DNA of 64,000 bases, from positions 372,001 to 436,000 of the forward strand of contig WTXD01000019.1 in assembly GCA_022496205.1 (NCBI GenBank), read 5' to 3'. Below are positions 34,380 to 44,635 of the stretch, piece by piece. This stretch comes from Gloeopeniophorella convolvens (lineage: Eukaryota > Basidiomycota > Agaricomycetes > Russulales). The translations under genes were made by a program, and so were the position numbers. The notes under the pieces are model-generated. The model saw only the letters and a list, made by a program, of their open reading frames with translations, had not been told where the DNA came from and ran no database searches. Numbering within the stretch: position 1 is the first letter of the stretch; every line of letters begins with the position of its first letter.

Positions 34380-35941
34380 ATGTGTTACGCCTACGGCTCC
34401 ATACAGGCAACCACCAGCGTTTGCGTCATGTGCAAGGTCTTCAAGCCATCCGGTGCGAGGTAGCCTCCCTTACCACCTATCGCGTCTCGCGCCTCACGTC
34501 ACGCCCCCCAGATGCCCCCACAAGCACGACGTGTGCAAGAATAATGCGCTGCATCCGCGCCACGATGTCGTTCATATGCGCAACGCTGAAGGTATGTAGG
34601 CACCTCTGCCACAGTAGCCCAGACGCACCGGCTTAATCCTGCGGTGGGTTGCAGTCCAGACGTTCAACGGCTGCGGTTTCTGCAAGGTGTGCCCTTGGTC
34701 ATTCGCGTCTCCCATTGGCCTCCGCTTACGCTCTTCCACTGCAGTGGGCGCGGATGAATCCTCCAGCTAGGCAGGCTGGACTCTCCAACCCAGGCTGGCC
34801 TGGATGCTGTCGCAAGCCGGAACCAGGCGAAAGCCGCCACATCCCTCCCGCTGATTGGCTTGCCGTATCTACGGTTCACCACATTCCCGTGCCACCTGAA
34901 GTCAAGGCCTTACTTGAGAGCATCAGCGCAGTTGCACCCAAAGGCAACGCTTCCTTCGGGAATTCTGCGCCCTCTGGGAAGAACATGTCGTCGTCCATCT
35001 CACCCCCTTCTCTCGATCGGAGAAGCAGCGCAAGCGCTGTTCCGCCTCGGGCCGCATCCACTCCTCGCACGCAACCGCTCGCTATTCCCACCAAGTCACG
35101 TTCGACTGGCAGCCCGAAGGAGCCAGTTACCTCTCTTGCGGGTGGCAATGTTCGATCTTCCCTCAGGGATAGTCCTCCCGCCTCCAACTCGGCTCTCGTG
35201 GACTCCGGTCCGACACATCACCGCAAGACCAGTGTCGATAATGCTGAGAAGCGGGGAGACTCCCCGAATACCCCATCTCCACTCCGGAGAAGCATCGAAC
35301 TAGAACGACTCGAGTCCTCACGTGCTCCGCGGCGTCCCTCGGTCTCAAGAGCGACAGCCAGCTCTTTGAAGGCATCTATGGAAACATCACCGGTCCTCCG
35401 CCGTCGCGCCTCCATCACGGAGAGTCCGTCATCCTTGAATGCGCCACTTTCCTCACTTAGTCGTGGCCTTGACCGGCGTGAAACTATTTCAGCAAGTAGA
35501 CCAAACGTCAAGAAGTCGAGTCTTGACATTGACTTTGGCGCCCTGAGCCTCGCAAACAGCTCCCCCAGATCGCCGACCGGTGGTGACAGCAGTGACTCGA
35601 GCTCCCAGAGCGGCAGTAGCGACGGCACAATCACGTCAGATGGCGCTTTCACGGACTATCTGTCGGACGAGTCGGAGGACGAGCTCCAGAAGCAGGCTGA
35701 ACAGAAAGCTGCGCTGATCGCGCAGACCCACGCCGAGGAGCAGGAATTCAAGGCGGCCCGCCAGCAGCTCGCGGGCGTGGACCTACGTCCTCCAAAGTCG
35801 TGGGGCACTGGGAATGGGGGTAACCAGGTGACCCCGCGCTCCCAGGGCATAGACCAAGTTTACAGCGTGCTATCAACTTCTCCATATGCGACGCATACGA
35901 GAGGTCAGGTGGACGCTGTTGGTGTGGGCCGTGCCCGGTGA
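34380..35941 (+). CDS. Cysteine-rich N-terminus, Ser/Pro-rich fungal protein of unknown function
   Basis: I do not recognise a named family. The start at 34380 gives MCYAYGSIQATTSVCVMCKV. Splicing (GCGAG|GTAGCC...CCCAG|ATGCCC, then GAAG|GTATGT...GCAG|TCCAG and AAG|GTGTGC...GCAG|TGGGCG) yields three Cys/His clusters in about 75 residues: SVCVMCK, ARCPHKHDVCKNNALHPRHD and FNGCGFCKWARMNPP, followed by GWPGCCRK. The pattern looks like a compact zinc-binding module. The remaining 300-odd residues are low-complexity, rich in Ser/Pro/Arg with SPPSLDRRSS-like phosphosites. They end in an acidic segment (DYLSDESEDELQKQAEQKAA) and a short coiled coil. The stop TGA is at 35939-35941. Nuclear or cytoskeletal roles are possible but not shown. 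Confidence 0.65.
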
Positions 35942-36202
35942 CATGCTGCCATTTATGGATAGCTTCGGGGAAGGTGTAGGCTGGGGGCATCGCTGCAAAC
36001 TAATCTTACACGTACGGTAGTGGATGGTGGCTGCTTGTAACCCTGCGTCGCGAGTGGACGTGCTGTTGTAACATAGGAATATCAGGGTATTTATGAGGAT
36101 TCCGCCGGGCCGCGAGCCGGAGAGTGACGTTCTGGTGCAGTCCGCCCGCTCTGCCATTCCTGCTGGGCTCTTGCCCCTCGCTCCCCTTCCCGCCCTCCAC
36201 AG

Positions 36203-37777
36203 ATGAACCTTGCCCGCCATTCCATCTCGGCCACACAACCCCTTGTATTATATGACGTCCGGTTTGACGCAGACTGCCAGATATTTACAACATCTACCCC
36301 CGAGGGCTTCGCCGTCTACCGCACTCTCCCCCTCGACCTTGTCAGGAAACGCGGTGAACTTGGCTTGCCTTATCACGCTCGGATCGCGACTGATTTGACC
36401 CACAGAGGTTAGCGGGGGCATATTGTCCTCCGTCGTTCCCATGCACTGTTCATCCCTCTTGTTCCTCCTCGGCGGCGGCAGGGATCCTCGGTATCCGCCT
36501 AATAAAGTCATCTTCTGGGACGAAGCCCTCGGGAAGGAAGTCGCAGAGCTGGAATTCAGAGAGAAGGTCCGGGGACTCGCGTGCCGTCGCGGCTGGCTTG
36601 CGGTGGCACTCCGGAGACGAGTGGTCGCATTCGAGATCGGGGAGAGCGTGAAGAGGTACGGCGAGTGGGAAACCTACGATAATACTAGAGGCGAGCACAT
36701 CGCATGCGCTCCGCAGGAGCGGCCCTAGATCGTCAGACGCTGACCAGCGGCTTTCTTCAGGAGTGATCGCCATCGCCACAGGCGCGTACTCGACGCTGCT
36801 CGCAGCGCCCGCACGGCAGCCTGGTCATGTGCAGTTCATACACCTCCCGCCGTGTCCACCACCCGTTCCCGTTGGCCCGCCGCCGTCGATTCTTCCCCGT
36901 CCTCCACCGCCGACGACCAAACACCCGCATTCCGTCATCGTCGCACATAATACTGCTCTTACGACTATTGCCGTGACGCCATCCGGACGATTACTCGCGA
37001 CAACTTCCGTCCGCGGCACCCTTGTTCGCGTCTGGGACACCGCAACAGGCAAGCAGATCCGCGAATTAAGACGTGGTTCAGATCAGGCGGAGATATATGG
37101 CGTCGCTTTCCGTCCGGATGAGGCGGAAATCTGTGTCTGGAGCGATAAGGGCACCATTCACATATTCTCATTGGCCGCAGGGGTGGGGCCCTCGTAAGTG
37201 GTTGCTTCATTTGCGCACTCCGTGGCTTACGGTGCGCTCGTCCTGCAGCAACCGCCAGTCCAAGCTGTCTTCTCTCACGTCATTCATACCGATCCCGAAG
37301 TACTTCGAGTCGGAATGGTCATACGCGCAGTTCCGCATCCCGACGCAGTCGGCGCATTTTTCCTTGCAGCAGCAGAGCGCCGTGCGTGACACGCACCCGG
37401 ACCTCGTTGAGGAAGAGAAGTGCACGGTCGGCTGGATCGAGGCTCCCGCCCCCGCCCCCGCCCCCAATGGCGGCCGCTCAGCCCCCGCATCGACACCAAC
37501 GACCAATTATGAGCTGATTGCTCTCACATACACGGGCGGGTGGTACCGCCTCTCGCTTCCCAAGAAATCTTCTGCGTCCTCGACCCCTGCGCAGGCCAAT
37601 ATACCCTCCTCGGGGTCTGTGCGATCGGGCAGGGCACGATCGCCGAGCGGATCGTCTGTCACAGCGGGGCGCACGGACAAGGGCAAGGGTGTAGCGCGCG
37701 ATGCGGATAGGAAGGAGGGCCGCGCGTGCACCCTCCTCGAGTTTCGGCGGTTTGGCAGCTGGGACGGCTGGGGCTAG
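36203..37777 (+). CDS. HSV2: PROPPIN WD40 protein, HSV2 / WIPI3-4 type
   Basis: Seven-bladed beta-propeller that binds PI3P and PI(3,5)P2 on autophagic, endosomal or vacuolar membranes. The start is at 36203 (MNLARHSISATQPL). Diagnostic segments are DADCQIFTTSTPEGFAVYRT, LLFLLGGGRDPRYPPNKVIF, KEVAELEFREKVRGLACRR, GHVQFIHLPP, VTPSGRLLATTSVRGTLVRV and KQIRELRRGSDQAEIYGVAF. The LRRG motif replaces the FRRG of Atg18 and supplies the two lipid-binding arginines; yeast Hsv2 has the same LRRG. Introns: near 36353, a GC-AG intron at 36691-36760, and one near 37195. The C-terminal half of blade 6-7 carries long Ala/Pro (APAPAPAP) and Ser-rich inserts. Blade 7 is recognisable (TNYELIALTYTGGWYRLSL). Stop TAG at 37775-37777. 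Confidence 0.85.
36691..36760 (+). other. GC-AG intron in the PROPPIN gene
   Basis: Alignment to other PROPPINs requires ...TYDNTR joined to GVIAIATG. The join needs donor AGAG|GCGAGC and acceptor CTTCAG|GAGTG, a 70-bp intron with a CTGAC branch-site candidate 19 bp before the acceptor. No GT donor in the right phase is available nearby. Confidence 0.6.
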
Positions 37778-38113
37778 TTGTCAGTGTGCTGCCGGACTGA
37801 CGGAGGATGCTGTGAGCCAAGTCTGGTCAGGATCGGAGCTGCACTCGCTTTCTGTGATACAACGCACGCATATGTATGTTTAGACAGTGTTACCATTAAT
37901 CACGCCAGTCTCTGTTCAACGTTCACAAGTCGTGCTCGCGCTTTGTCTCCACCCCGATTACCTCTGATTGCCTCTGAAATTGCTAGGCGCCAGCGGCCCG
38001 CGCCGTGCCGCCTGCTAAACTGACTTGATCGCGTCGGTGGCCACGATGTTCTCTCCATCGAACACTGTCACTTGATCCGGGCAGCACATACCACAGCTAC
38101 CGCCATATCAAAC
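37778..38113. other. Intergenic between PROPPIN 3' end and ATE1
   Basis: 336 bp holding the PROPPIN 3' flank and the ATE1 promoter. No gene, repeat or RNA structure noticed. Confidence 0.4.
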
Positions 38114-39975
38114 ATGTTTGCCAATCCAACGATTGTTGAGGCGTTTCCGCCGCAGAACTCTTCATGTGGGTACTGTCACAGCAATAGCGAGACGAGCTTC
38201 CAATCCGGGAGCCTCCACGCCCACCGCATGTCCTGCTCGGTGAATCTCCCCCTCTCCCCGTGCCGCGCGCCACGTGCAGTGCTCAATGGACGGCTGCTGC
38301 GCGCAAAGGTGTATCAGCGAATGATCGATCGCGGGTGGCGCCGCTCTGGGCTGTACTGCTACAAGCCTGACCTCCGGCGGTCGTGCTGCCCGCAGTACAC
38401 TATCAAGTGTGTGGTACCCCTTTGAGAGCGTGCGAGCTTAAGTGCCGATGTGTGTGTGGATTGTATGAAGGCTCGACGCGACGCAGTTCAAGGCGTCGAA
38501 GAGCCAGCGTAAACTCATGAATCGGTGAGTGTCCAATGTGGCTGATTAGAAGCACGGCTGACTTCTCCGTCGCAGGTGGAACCACTATGTCTTGGGAGAC
38601 AACGACGCCGGGGCGAGGGTAGCAGACGGACCGGCGTAATTGCCCGAGTCATCACGCATTTCCGTCCGCTCATGATGATACCTCCAGACCGCGCAAGGGG
38701 AAAGGCGCTTCCAAAGAGCCGCAGTTCATCCTCGAGGACGCAATCCACGCGCCCGAAAATCTATCGAAGCATTCGCAGAAGCCCGCGCATGTCTTCGAGG
38801 TCGGTGATCGGCATCATACCGAAGGTCTTTCATCTGGACTAATCGGATCCGCGCACAGGTCACCTTGGAGCCTTCAAGCTTCACAGAAGAGAAATTCGCT
38901 CTGTATCAAAGCTATGAAGCGCACATCCACAAGAAGCCAGAGAAGCACAGCGGTGGCTTCAAACGGTTCCTGATAGAATCTCCCCTGCAAGTGCGCATTC
39001 CCCGATCTCCGTCGAGCCGTGCTGCCGTCTAAGTTTCCTGCCCAGAGAGAACCCATACCCTATCCTTCGGCTCCGCCCGCTCATCTACCTTCCCATTACG
39101 GCTCATATCATCAGCTCTACCGCCTCGACGGGCGACTCATTGGCATGAGTGTGATAGACATCTTGCCCAGCTGCGTCTCGAGCGTGTACTTCATGTGGGA
39201 AAGGGAATACGAGAAGTGGTCACTCGGTAAAGTCAGCAACAACCTGGCGCATCCGGCAACACTGACTGACTTGTGGAACCGTTTCAGTTGAGCGCACTGC
39301 GTGAAATCACGTTGGCCAAGGAGTTGCATGATGCTGGTGTGCCGCAGCTGAGGCACCTATACATGGGTTAGAGCAGCACGGACGAGCTGTACGTGCACTG
39401 GAGCTAACGAACGTGCACAGGGTACTACATTTACACTTGTCAGAAGATGAAATACAAGGGGGAATATTCGCCCTCTTTCTTGGCAGATCCTGTACAGTGC
39501 ATTGGTCTGACCACCTCGATTATTGCCTGACGCGTTCTACAGGAGGATTTCACTTGGCATCCCCTCTCTGAGTGCCAAAAGTCCCTAGACAAGCATAGAT
39601 ATGCTTGCTTCACCCATCCGGAACGCTCCCTCGAAGGGCTGCCACCATCTCTCGAGACCGGTGCGTTCCAGACCACCTGAGCTGCCTACGTGCCGACTGT
39701 GAATGACATTTCCGTACACCACAGATCCACCTCCCCAAATTCCCGCCGAGAAGCTGAGTCAAGTCTACCTTGTCAGTGGCGTCCAAAATGGCAGGACGAT
39801 GGTGGCTCCAGTCACCGTGCGTTTTAACCTCTTGGCTCTGAAATGCCCTGACCCCCACAATCTCCCTCTGCAGGAATCTCAGCAGTGGAAGAGCCGGGGA
39901 TCCCGCAATCCTATCTTATACGCGGTAGGACAGCTAGGGGTTGAGCTAGCGCAAGAAATTATTTTCGTTTCGTAG
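38114..39975 (+). CDS. ATE1: Arginyl-tRNA--protein transferase ATE1
   Basis: Transfers Arg from Arg-tRNA to N-terminal Asp, Glu or oxidised Cys, creating N-degrons. The start at 38114 gives MFANPTIVEAFPPQNSSCGY. The N-terminal domain has the CGYCHS motif and, after an intron from about 38241 that ends CAAAG|GTGTAT, SVYQRMIDRGWRRSGLYCYK then RSCCPQYTIK. The Cys-x2-Cys and the Cys-Cys pair are the residues reported to hold an iron-sulfur cluster in yeast Ate1. Next exons give LDATQFKASKSQRKLMNR and WNHYVLGD. The GNAT-like C-terminal domain has FTEEKFALYQSYEAHIH, YHQLYRLDGRLIGMSVIDIL, CVSSVYFMWE and YYIYTCQKMKYKGEYSPSFL. The stop TAG is at 39973-39975. The gene is split by about ten short introns, all giving in-phase joins where I checked. 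Confidence 0.92.
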
Positions 39976-40993
39976 AAACGACAGCTCTAAAGGTTTTGCG
40001 TAGTCCGTCCTCCGATCTCAGATTCATAGTTGACAGGTTTACTTGAAATTTGCCTCCGGGCCCTGACTGCACTGACCTGACCTGAGTTTGACCGGTTGAC
40101 GGATGTCAATTGTTTTTGCCTCCGCGTGCATTCCGCCCTGTACAAATCCGTTTTTTTTTCTTACCTCTGTCGGCTGGTGCTGTATGAACAGCGTACATGA
40201 CCGGTCGTGCCTGGAGACGACGGCGCCGGAGTAAGTATTACTGACATTGACATGAAAATTTGCTCAGCTGTCGTCTCGACTCTCGAGTACATGACTATAT
40301 TTGCACAATGTGGCCGTTCCCTGGCAAAGGTCTTCACGGTACACATGCAGTCACTGTCAAAAGGCGACGCATATTACATTAGAGCCTCGCCATTCGATAG
40401 CCTCACTTCTCATCGGTTTTCCAAGGAATGACTCAGATGTTCAGCTTGTCCACCGTTGCCGACTCGGACCCCCCGTAGGAACGCAAGCGATTACTGTAAA
40501 TCACTGTCATGAGCTGGAGCGCGTTTTGCATGACACCCCCAGGAAAACTTCCTCTCCCTCCCTGCGCGGCGGGCACATGCCTCCAAGTCAAACGCGCGGT
40601 TTGACTGAGAGCAAAAGGGCATCAATCAAGGGACGATTGATCGCAGCTGGTGCCGATCAGGCTCATATTGCTACAAGCCGTATCTCATGAGCGACCGCGC
40701 CGTTAGCCTCAGAACACCATCAAGGGTGTGATCCCTCCAGAGAGTCTGTTGATGGCCCGGTGAAGTGACTAGAAGAGCTGAGATCCTGCAGACTCGATGC
40801 GATGTAGCCCGGCGTATCGAAGAGCCGACGGGAACTTGCGAACTGGCGAGCGTCACAGTGGCGGTTCGAGCAGTTCGCGGTTAATGCTGGACGCGCTTCG
40901 TCTTGGGAGACGCTGGGGCCGGTGCCAGGCTGAGCTCGAGGCGACGACCGAGCCAGATCCCGTGTGTGCGGAAGGCCGCCGAGAGCCTAGGCT

Positions 40994-41008
40994 CCCCCCC
41001 CCCCCCCC
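40994..41008 (+). repeat. Poly-C tract, 15 C
   Basis: Fifteen consecutive C residues, the longest homopolymer in the window. It is a likely length-variable site and a possible source of sequencing error. Confidence 0.9.
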
Positions 41009-41130
41009 GCCCAAGCGAGACGCTCGAACCATTAAGAGCGCAGACGTACTCTATGTTTCTTTGTTTGAAGTGCTGCCAGTGTCGTTGGTGGAAGCGCTGC
41101 TGGTTTAAATTTAATTTCAACAGCTGGAAA

Positions 41131-41171
41131 GGGCCGGTCGCAACCCGGACCGGCCGCAGCCCGTCCGGCCC
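41131..41171. repeat. Nested GC-rich inverted repeats
   Basis: GGCCGGTC at 41132-41139 pairs perfectly with GACCGGCC at 41148-41155 (8-bp stem, 8-nt loop). GGGCCGG at 41131-41137 can pair alternatively with CCGGCCC at 41165-41171. The two hairpins are mutually exclusive. It lies about 300 bp before the next start codon, so it could be in a promoter or 5' UTR. Confidence 0.6.
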
Positions 41172-41468
41172 TGGAACTTGAATCTATTCCGCAGAGCATA
41201 CACAGGAGGCTCGGCGCCGCTCATATGCTCCGTGCACACCTCTGTACGACCGTCGCCTCTAGTACTTACCCGCCCGTCGTCCAGGCTGTCTCTCCGGTTT
41301 CGCAGCAAGTTGTGTCTCCGCTACGCTGTCCATACTGTCTCGACCTACTCCGAGGGCCCTCGTGACGACTCTAGTCTACTGTGCTGTCCTGTTTTCGCAT
41401 GCCAGTACATAGAGTTTTGCCCCTCCTCCGCATCTAGCACCACAGCATCTTCCCTCAGTTTGTTTCAG

Positions 41469-43177
41469 ATGGACCAGGCCCCTTGCTTCTGTATCGTTTG
41501 TCGGGGTGCTCTTCTCTCCCCAATTGCAAGATCTTGGCATCGCAAGCGGGACCAGATACACCATGTTACACCATCCGGCCAGTGGCTCAAAGATCGTGGG
41601 CTACAGGAGAAAGACGTGAGGCCGCTGGGTGATGCCGCTCATGCACGAAAACGGTTGCGAATCGCAGGTGACGTGCAGGTACGCGTTCGCTGCATACATC
41701 AGCAAATTTTCTATGAAAAAAGGATCGGCCAAAGACTTAAGAACTAATTAGTATCAATATCCTCATTCCAAAAGTCTAACAGTCCGCGTGAGCGGCGGGC
41801 TGCGAGTCCACCGCAGCTGCCACCACCTGAAACCCGACCAGCGGCCAAACCTCTTTGCACCTGGGGTCGGCACCAATGGCCAGAACGGCAGCCGCAATAG
41901 CTTTGACGAACACGCTTCTTGGTCGTCCTCTGGGCTCCCGATCTCCGATGGCTCTATGTCTCCCTCTGGTTCTGCATGGCTCTATATGCGCCCATCTCAC
42001 GCGGCAGATATTCAAGTCCCTCCCCTGAATAGCGGGCTCTCTGGCCACGTGCAATGGCCCACCAACATGAACACGGTTCAAAATTATCCTGTAAGATACC
42101 CCTTGCACCCTATACCAAAGTTGATGCTGTCCTTGACAGAGCCTTGGTCAGCAAATTCCGAAAGCACCCCCTGTACAGGCTCTCGAGACCGTTCGTGTAG
42201 CAAACCACCAGATGCTTATGCATTCTGGGAACGAAGCCTATGGACGGGTCGTAGCAAGAACTAATCAGCTTCAAGCTCAACTCAACGCATAAAAGTACGT
42301 ACGGCTCAATTGCCGAATGTATCACGATCTGACATGCATATATGCGGTCTCTGATATAGACAAATGGTTGTGTTTTTGACCGATTTATTCAAAGAAAGGA
42401 CGAGAGACGCAATAGGACCTCCATCCGACAAACAAGACCAGATTTTCGGCACGACGCCTGCAATTGAACTCTCCGAGTCCCTACCAGCCTAGTGCTCGGC
42501 CGCCCGCCGAAGTTGGATATCCCGCATGTCAATCGTGCTAAGTGCCCCAAGATACGATTCTACACGCTTCAGGAATGGGACCAGCATTGTACCACTCAGA
42601 TGCAGCTTGGCATCAAACCCTCTAAGCTCGGATTTCCTGAGCAGCTTGACAGTACCCTCTGCTCGGACATTCGGCGCCGCGGATTTGTCCAAGCTGCCAA
42701 GGAGATCTGGAATCAGCTTTATTATGGACGCAATGATTCTTTCACCTGGGGGAAGAAAACACGAGACATCGCTGAATACTTTTATTTCGAGATGTCCAAA
42801 CGGTTTCCAGAGTTTTCGTATTGCTCGGATGGTCGATGGAAGGCCGAGCGCTTTGCAATTCCCAAGTACTCAGATTGGTCCAAGGACACACGAAAGTCGG
42901 GAAATTCGGAACGCAGTAAGTGCACTATGTTTATGAGTCAGATGAACCAAGCTAACGGGGTGCAACTCGAGGAAATAAATCTATTGAACGCTTGCATTCA
43001 AGTCACGAGTCGGCATTGCGAGATGAGCGGCAGGACATGATGCCAGCACGCAAGAAGCAAAAACTCGTAACCCCTAATTCAAAAATCAGGCCGGAAACAC
43101 GAGACATCATCGACCTGACAATGGGTACCCCCGCAAGGGTGCAAATCCTCGAGCTCAGTAAAGATGAGTTCGAGTAG
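41469..43177 (+). CDS. Agaricomycete-type uncharacterised nuclear-looking protein, possibly broken
   Basis: Function unknown. The first exon (ATG 41469) codes MDQAPCFCIVCRGALLSPIA, with a C-x-C-x2-C cluster and two His downstream (SWHRKRDQIHH), a possible small zinc knuckle. A Ser/Pro-rich part follows, then PPVQALETVRVANHQMLMHS and a TAA at 42290-42292. If the donor at 42295 is joined to the acceptor before 42360, the same frame continues as KQMVVFLTDLFKERTRDAIG up to a TAG at 42490. The last part is in another frame: KIRFYTLQEWDQHC, RFPEFSYCSDGRWKAERFAI and PKYSDWSKDTRKSG, which resemble a repeated Agaricomycete family I recall but cannot name. The C-terminus has a basic ARKKQKL signal and RDIIDLTMG, a SUMO-interaction-like core, stopping at 43175-43177. 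Either there are unusual splices, two genes, or a pseudogene. Confidence 0.45.
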
Positions 43178-43630
43178 CCCGATGCAGTGAAAAAGGTGTG
43201 TCGGCAACTCCTCTCATCGTTGCAACGAGCCTTGATACTATGCTCAACGGGACACAAAACACGGTGTGCGAACGCGTACACGAGCAAGTAACATGGCACC
43301 AGTGGTATGTGACATCTCGAGCCGGTCTGAATTTGGCTGGTGGTGGTCAGGCGTGCTCAGAGACAACCCGGACTCGAACTCTCAGACAGATACTGTATGT
43401 CTCGGTAGTGCTTGCCGTAGTGTACGGATAGAAACAAATGCCATACGAGTCTACCGGGAAATCATCATTCAAATTCAAAACAGCGTCTCGCACTATCCCG
43501 GATTTGCCATAGGCCAGCGCTGAGCGCCTCGAAAGCGCCTCGTCAGATAGAGCCGCACACATCTCAGATCTGCTGAGTTCAGCGCGTGATTTTGACTTCG
43601 CCCGCGAGCGCGAGTTGTTCCGCGACCTCG
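43178..43630. other. Intergenic upstream of IMP2
   Basis: 453 bp, no gene recognised. A TTCGAGT T-loop-like sequence on the minus strand near 43366-43385 was tested as tRNA and rejected. Confidence 0.4.
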
Positions 43631-44462
43631 ATGCACAACAACCTCGGTCGTCCCTTTCGCTCTGCCAGCCAACTCCTCCGCAACGCTCGCAAGTCTTGGA
43701 GAGACCTTACCACGAGCACTCCCGCTCTGCGATATGCGCAGTCCGCGGCCTTCTGGCTGCCCACTGCCATCGTGTTCACCCAGGTCGGATACACAGTCCG
43801 CGCCGTGGCCGGCACCAGCATGCAGGTCGGAGAGCGCACATCGTTTGTCTTGCGGTGACGTCGTATTGAAGATATCTGCCAGCTAGCCAACGTTGAATCC
43901 TGATCTGTCGCGCCCTCGCGACGTCGTGCTGTTCGACCGATGGTCCATTGTGGTGAGGCGGAAGTACGAGCGGGGAGACATCGTTTCCTTCATGTACGTC
44001 CCTGCCCTTCATCCCATACGCAGATTAGCCTCTGACCTACTCCACCAGGTCGCCTCAGGAATACGGCAAGATGCTGGTGAAGCGCATTGTTGCCCTTCCC
44101 GGAGACACGGTTGGTGGACATCCCACGCTCTCTCGTAGCTGCCGTTTGACGCCTGCGCGCCTGCGCAGGTGAAGACTCTGCCTCCGTATCCGGAAAAGGA
44201 GCTTGTCGTCCCAGAAGGCCATGCATGGCTAGAGGGAGACGCGCCATTCAACTCTGAAGACAGTAACCACTTCGGACCGGTACGTTCGCCAACCACTATG
44301 GTCAACCATGAAGCTAACTCAAAATAGGTCCCGCTAGCCTTGGTCGACGCGAAATTGTTACGCGTTATCTGGCCTTTGGACAGGGCAGGCGTCATCGCTT
44401 CGCGGTCGGTGGGCACTCAGACGCGGAGAGTCGCCGAGGCGTTTAGATCATGGACAACCTGA
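43631..44462 (+). CDS. IMP2: Mitochondrial inner membrane protease subunit IMP2 (IMMP2L)
   Basis: Type I signal-peptidase-like Ser/Lys protease that removes sorting signals on the intermembrane-space side of the inner membrane. The ATG at 43631 gives a basic N-terminus (MHNNLGRPFRSASQLLRNAR), then a membrane segment WLPTAIVFTQVGY. Catalytic Ser lies in VAGTSMQ|PTLNP, with an intron placed directly after SMQ (AG acceptor before CCAACG). It is followed by DVVLFDRWSIV and RRKYERGDIVSF. The catalytic Lys lies in MLVKRIVALPGDTV. The C-terminal WLEGDAPFNSEDSNHFGPVP is the usual box E, more like IMMP2L than IMP1. Stop TGA at 44460-44462. Introns follow IVSF, PGDT and HFGP. It converges on the PUB-domain gene. 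Confidence 0.9.
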
Positions 44463-44635
44463 GTGTATTCATTCATCGTTTCAACACATCACTATAGATA
44501 CAGTAGGATATTCTGCGATGCCAGTGCCGTACAGACTTCAGGGGACCCTTCTCACCGTGCTCGGGCCAGTGATGGACAAGATAACTACAACTGTCGTACC
44601 AATGGGCAGACCGGTTGAACAACATTGGATGCCTG

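Larger units (their letters stand above)
39976..41468. other. Intergenic region with C-tract and GC-rich inverted repeat
   Basis: About 1.5 kb between ATE1 and the lineage-specific gene. A 129-codon plus frame at 40301-40690 has no recognisable motif. The only structures I can see are a C15 run at 40994-41008 and a GC-rich inverted repeat near 41131-41171. I cannot assign a gene. Confidence 0.45.

Noticed and set aside
40301..40690. 129-codon plus frame
   Set aside because: No motif and no splice-consistent extension.
43366..43385. TTCGAGT T-loop-like sequence on minus strand
   Set aside because: The bases flanking the loop do not pair (GAGAG against CCGGG) and no anticodon or acceptor stem fits, so it is not a tRNA.
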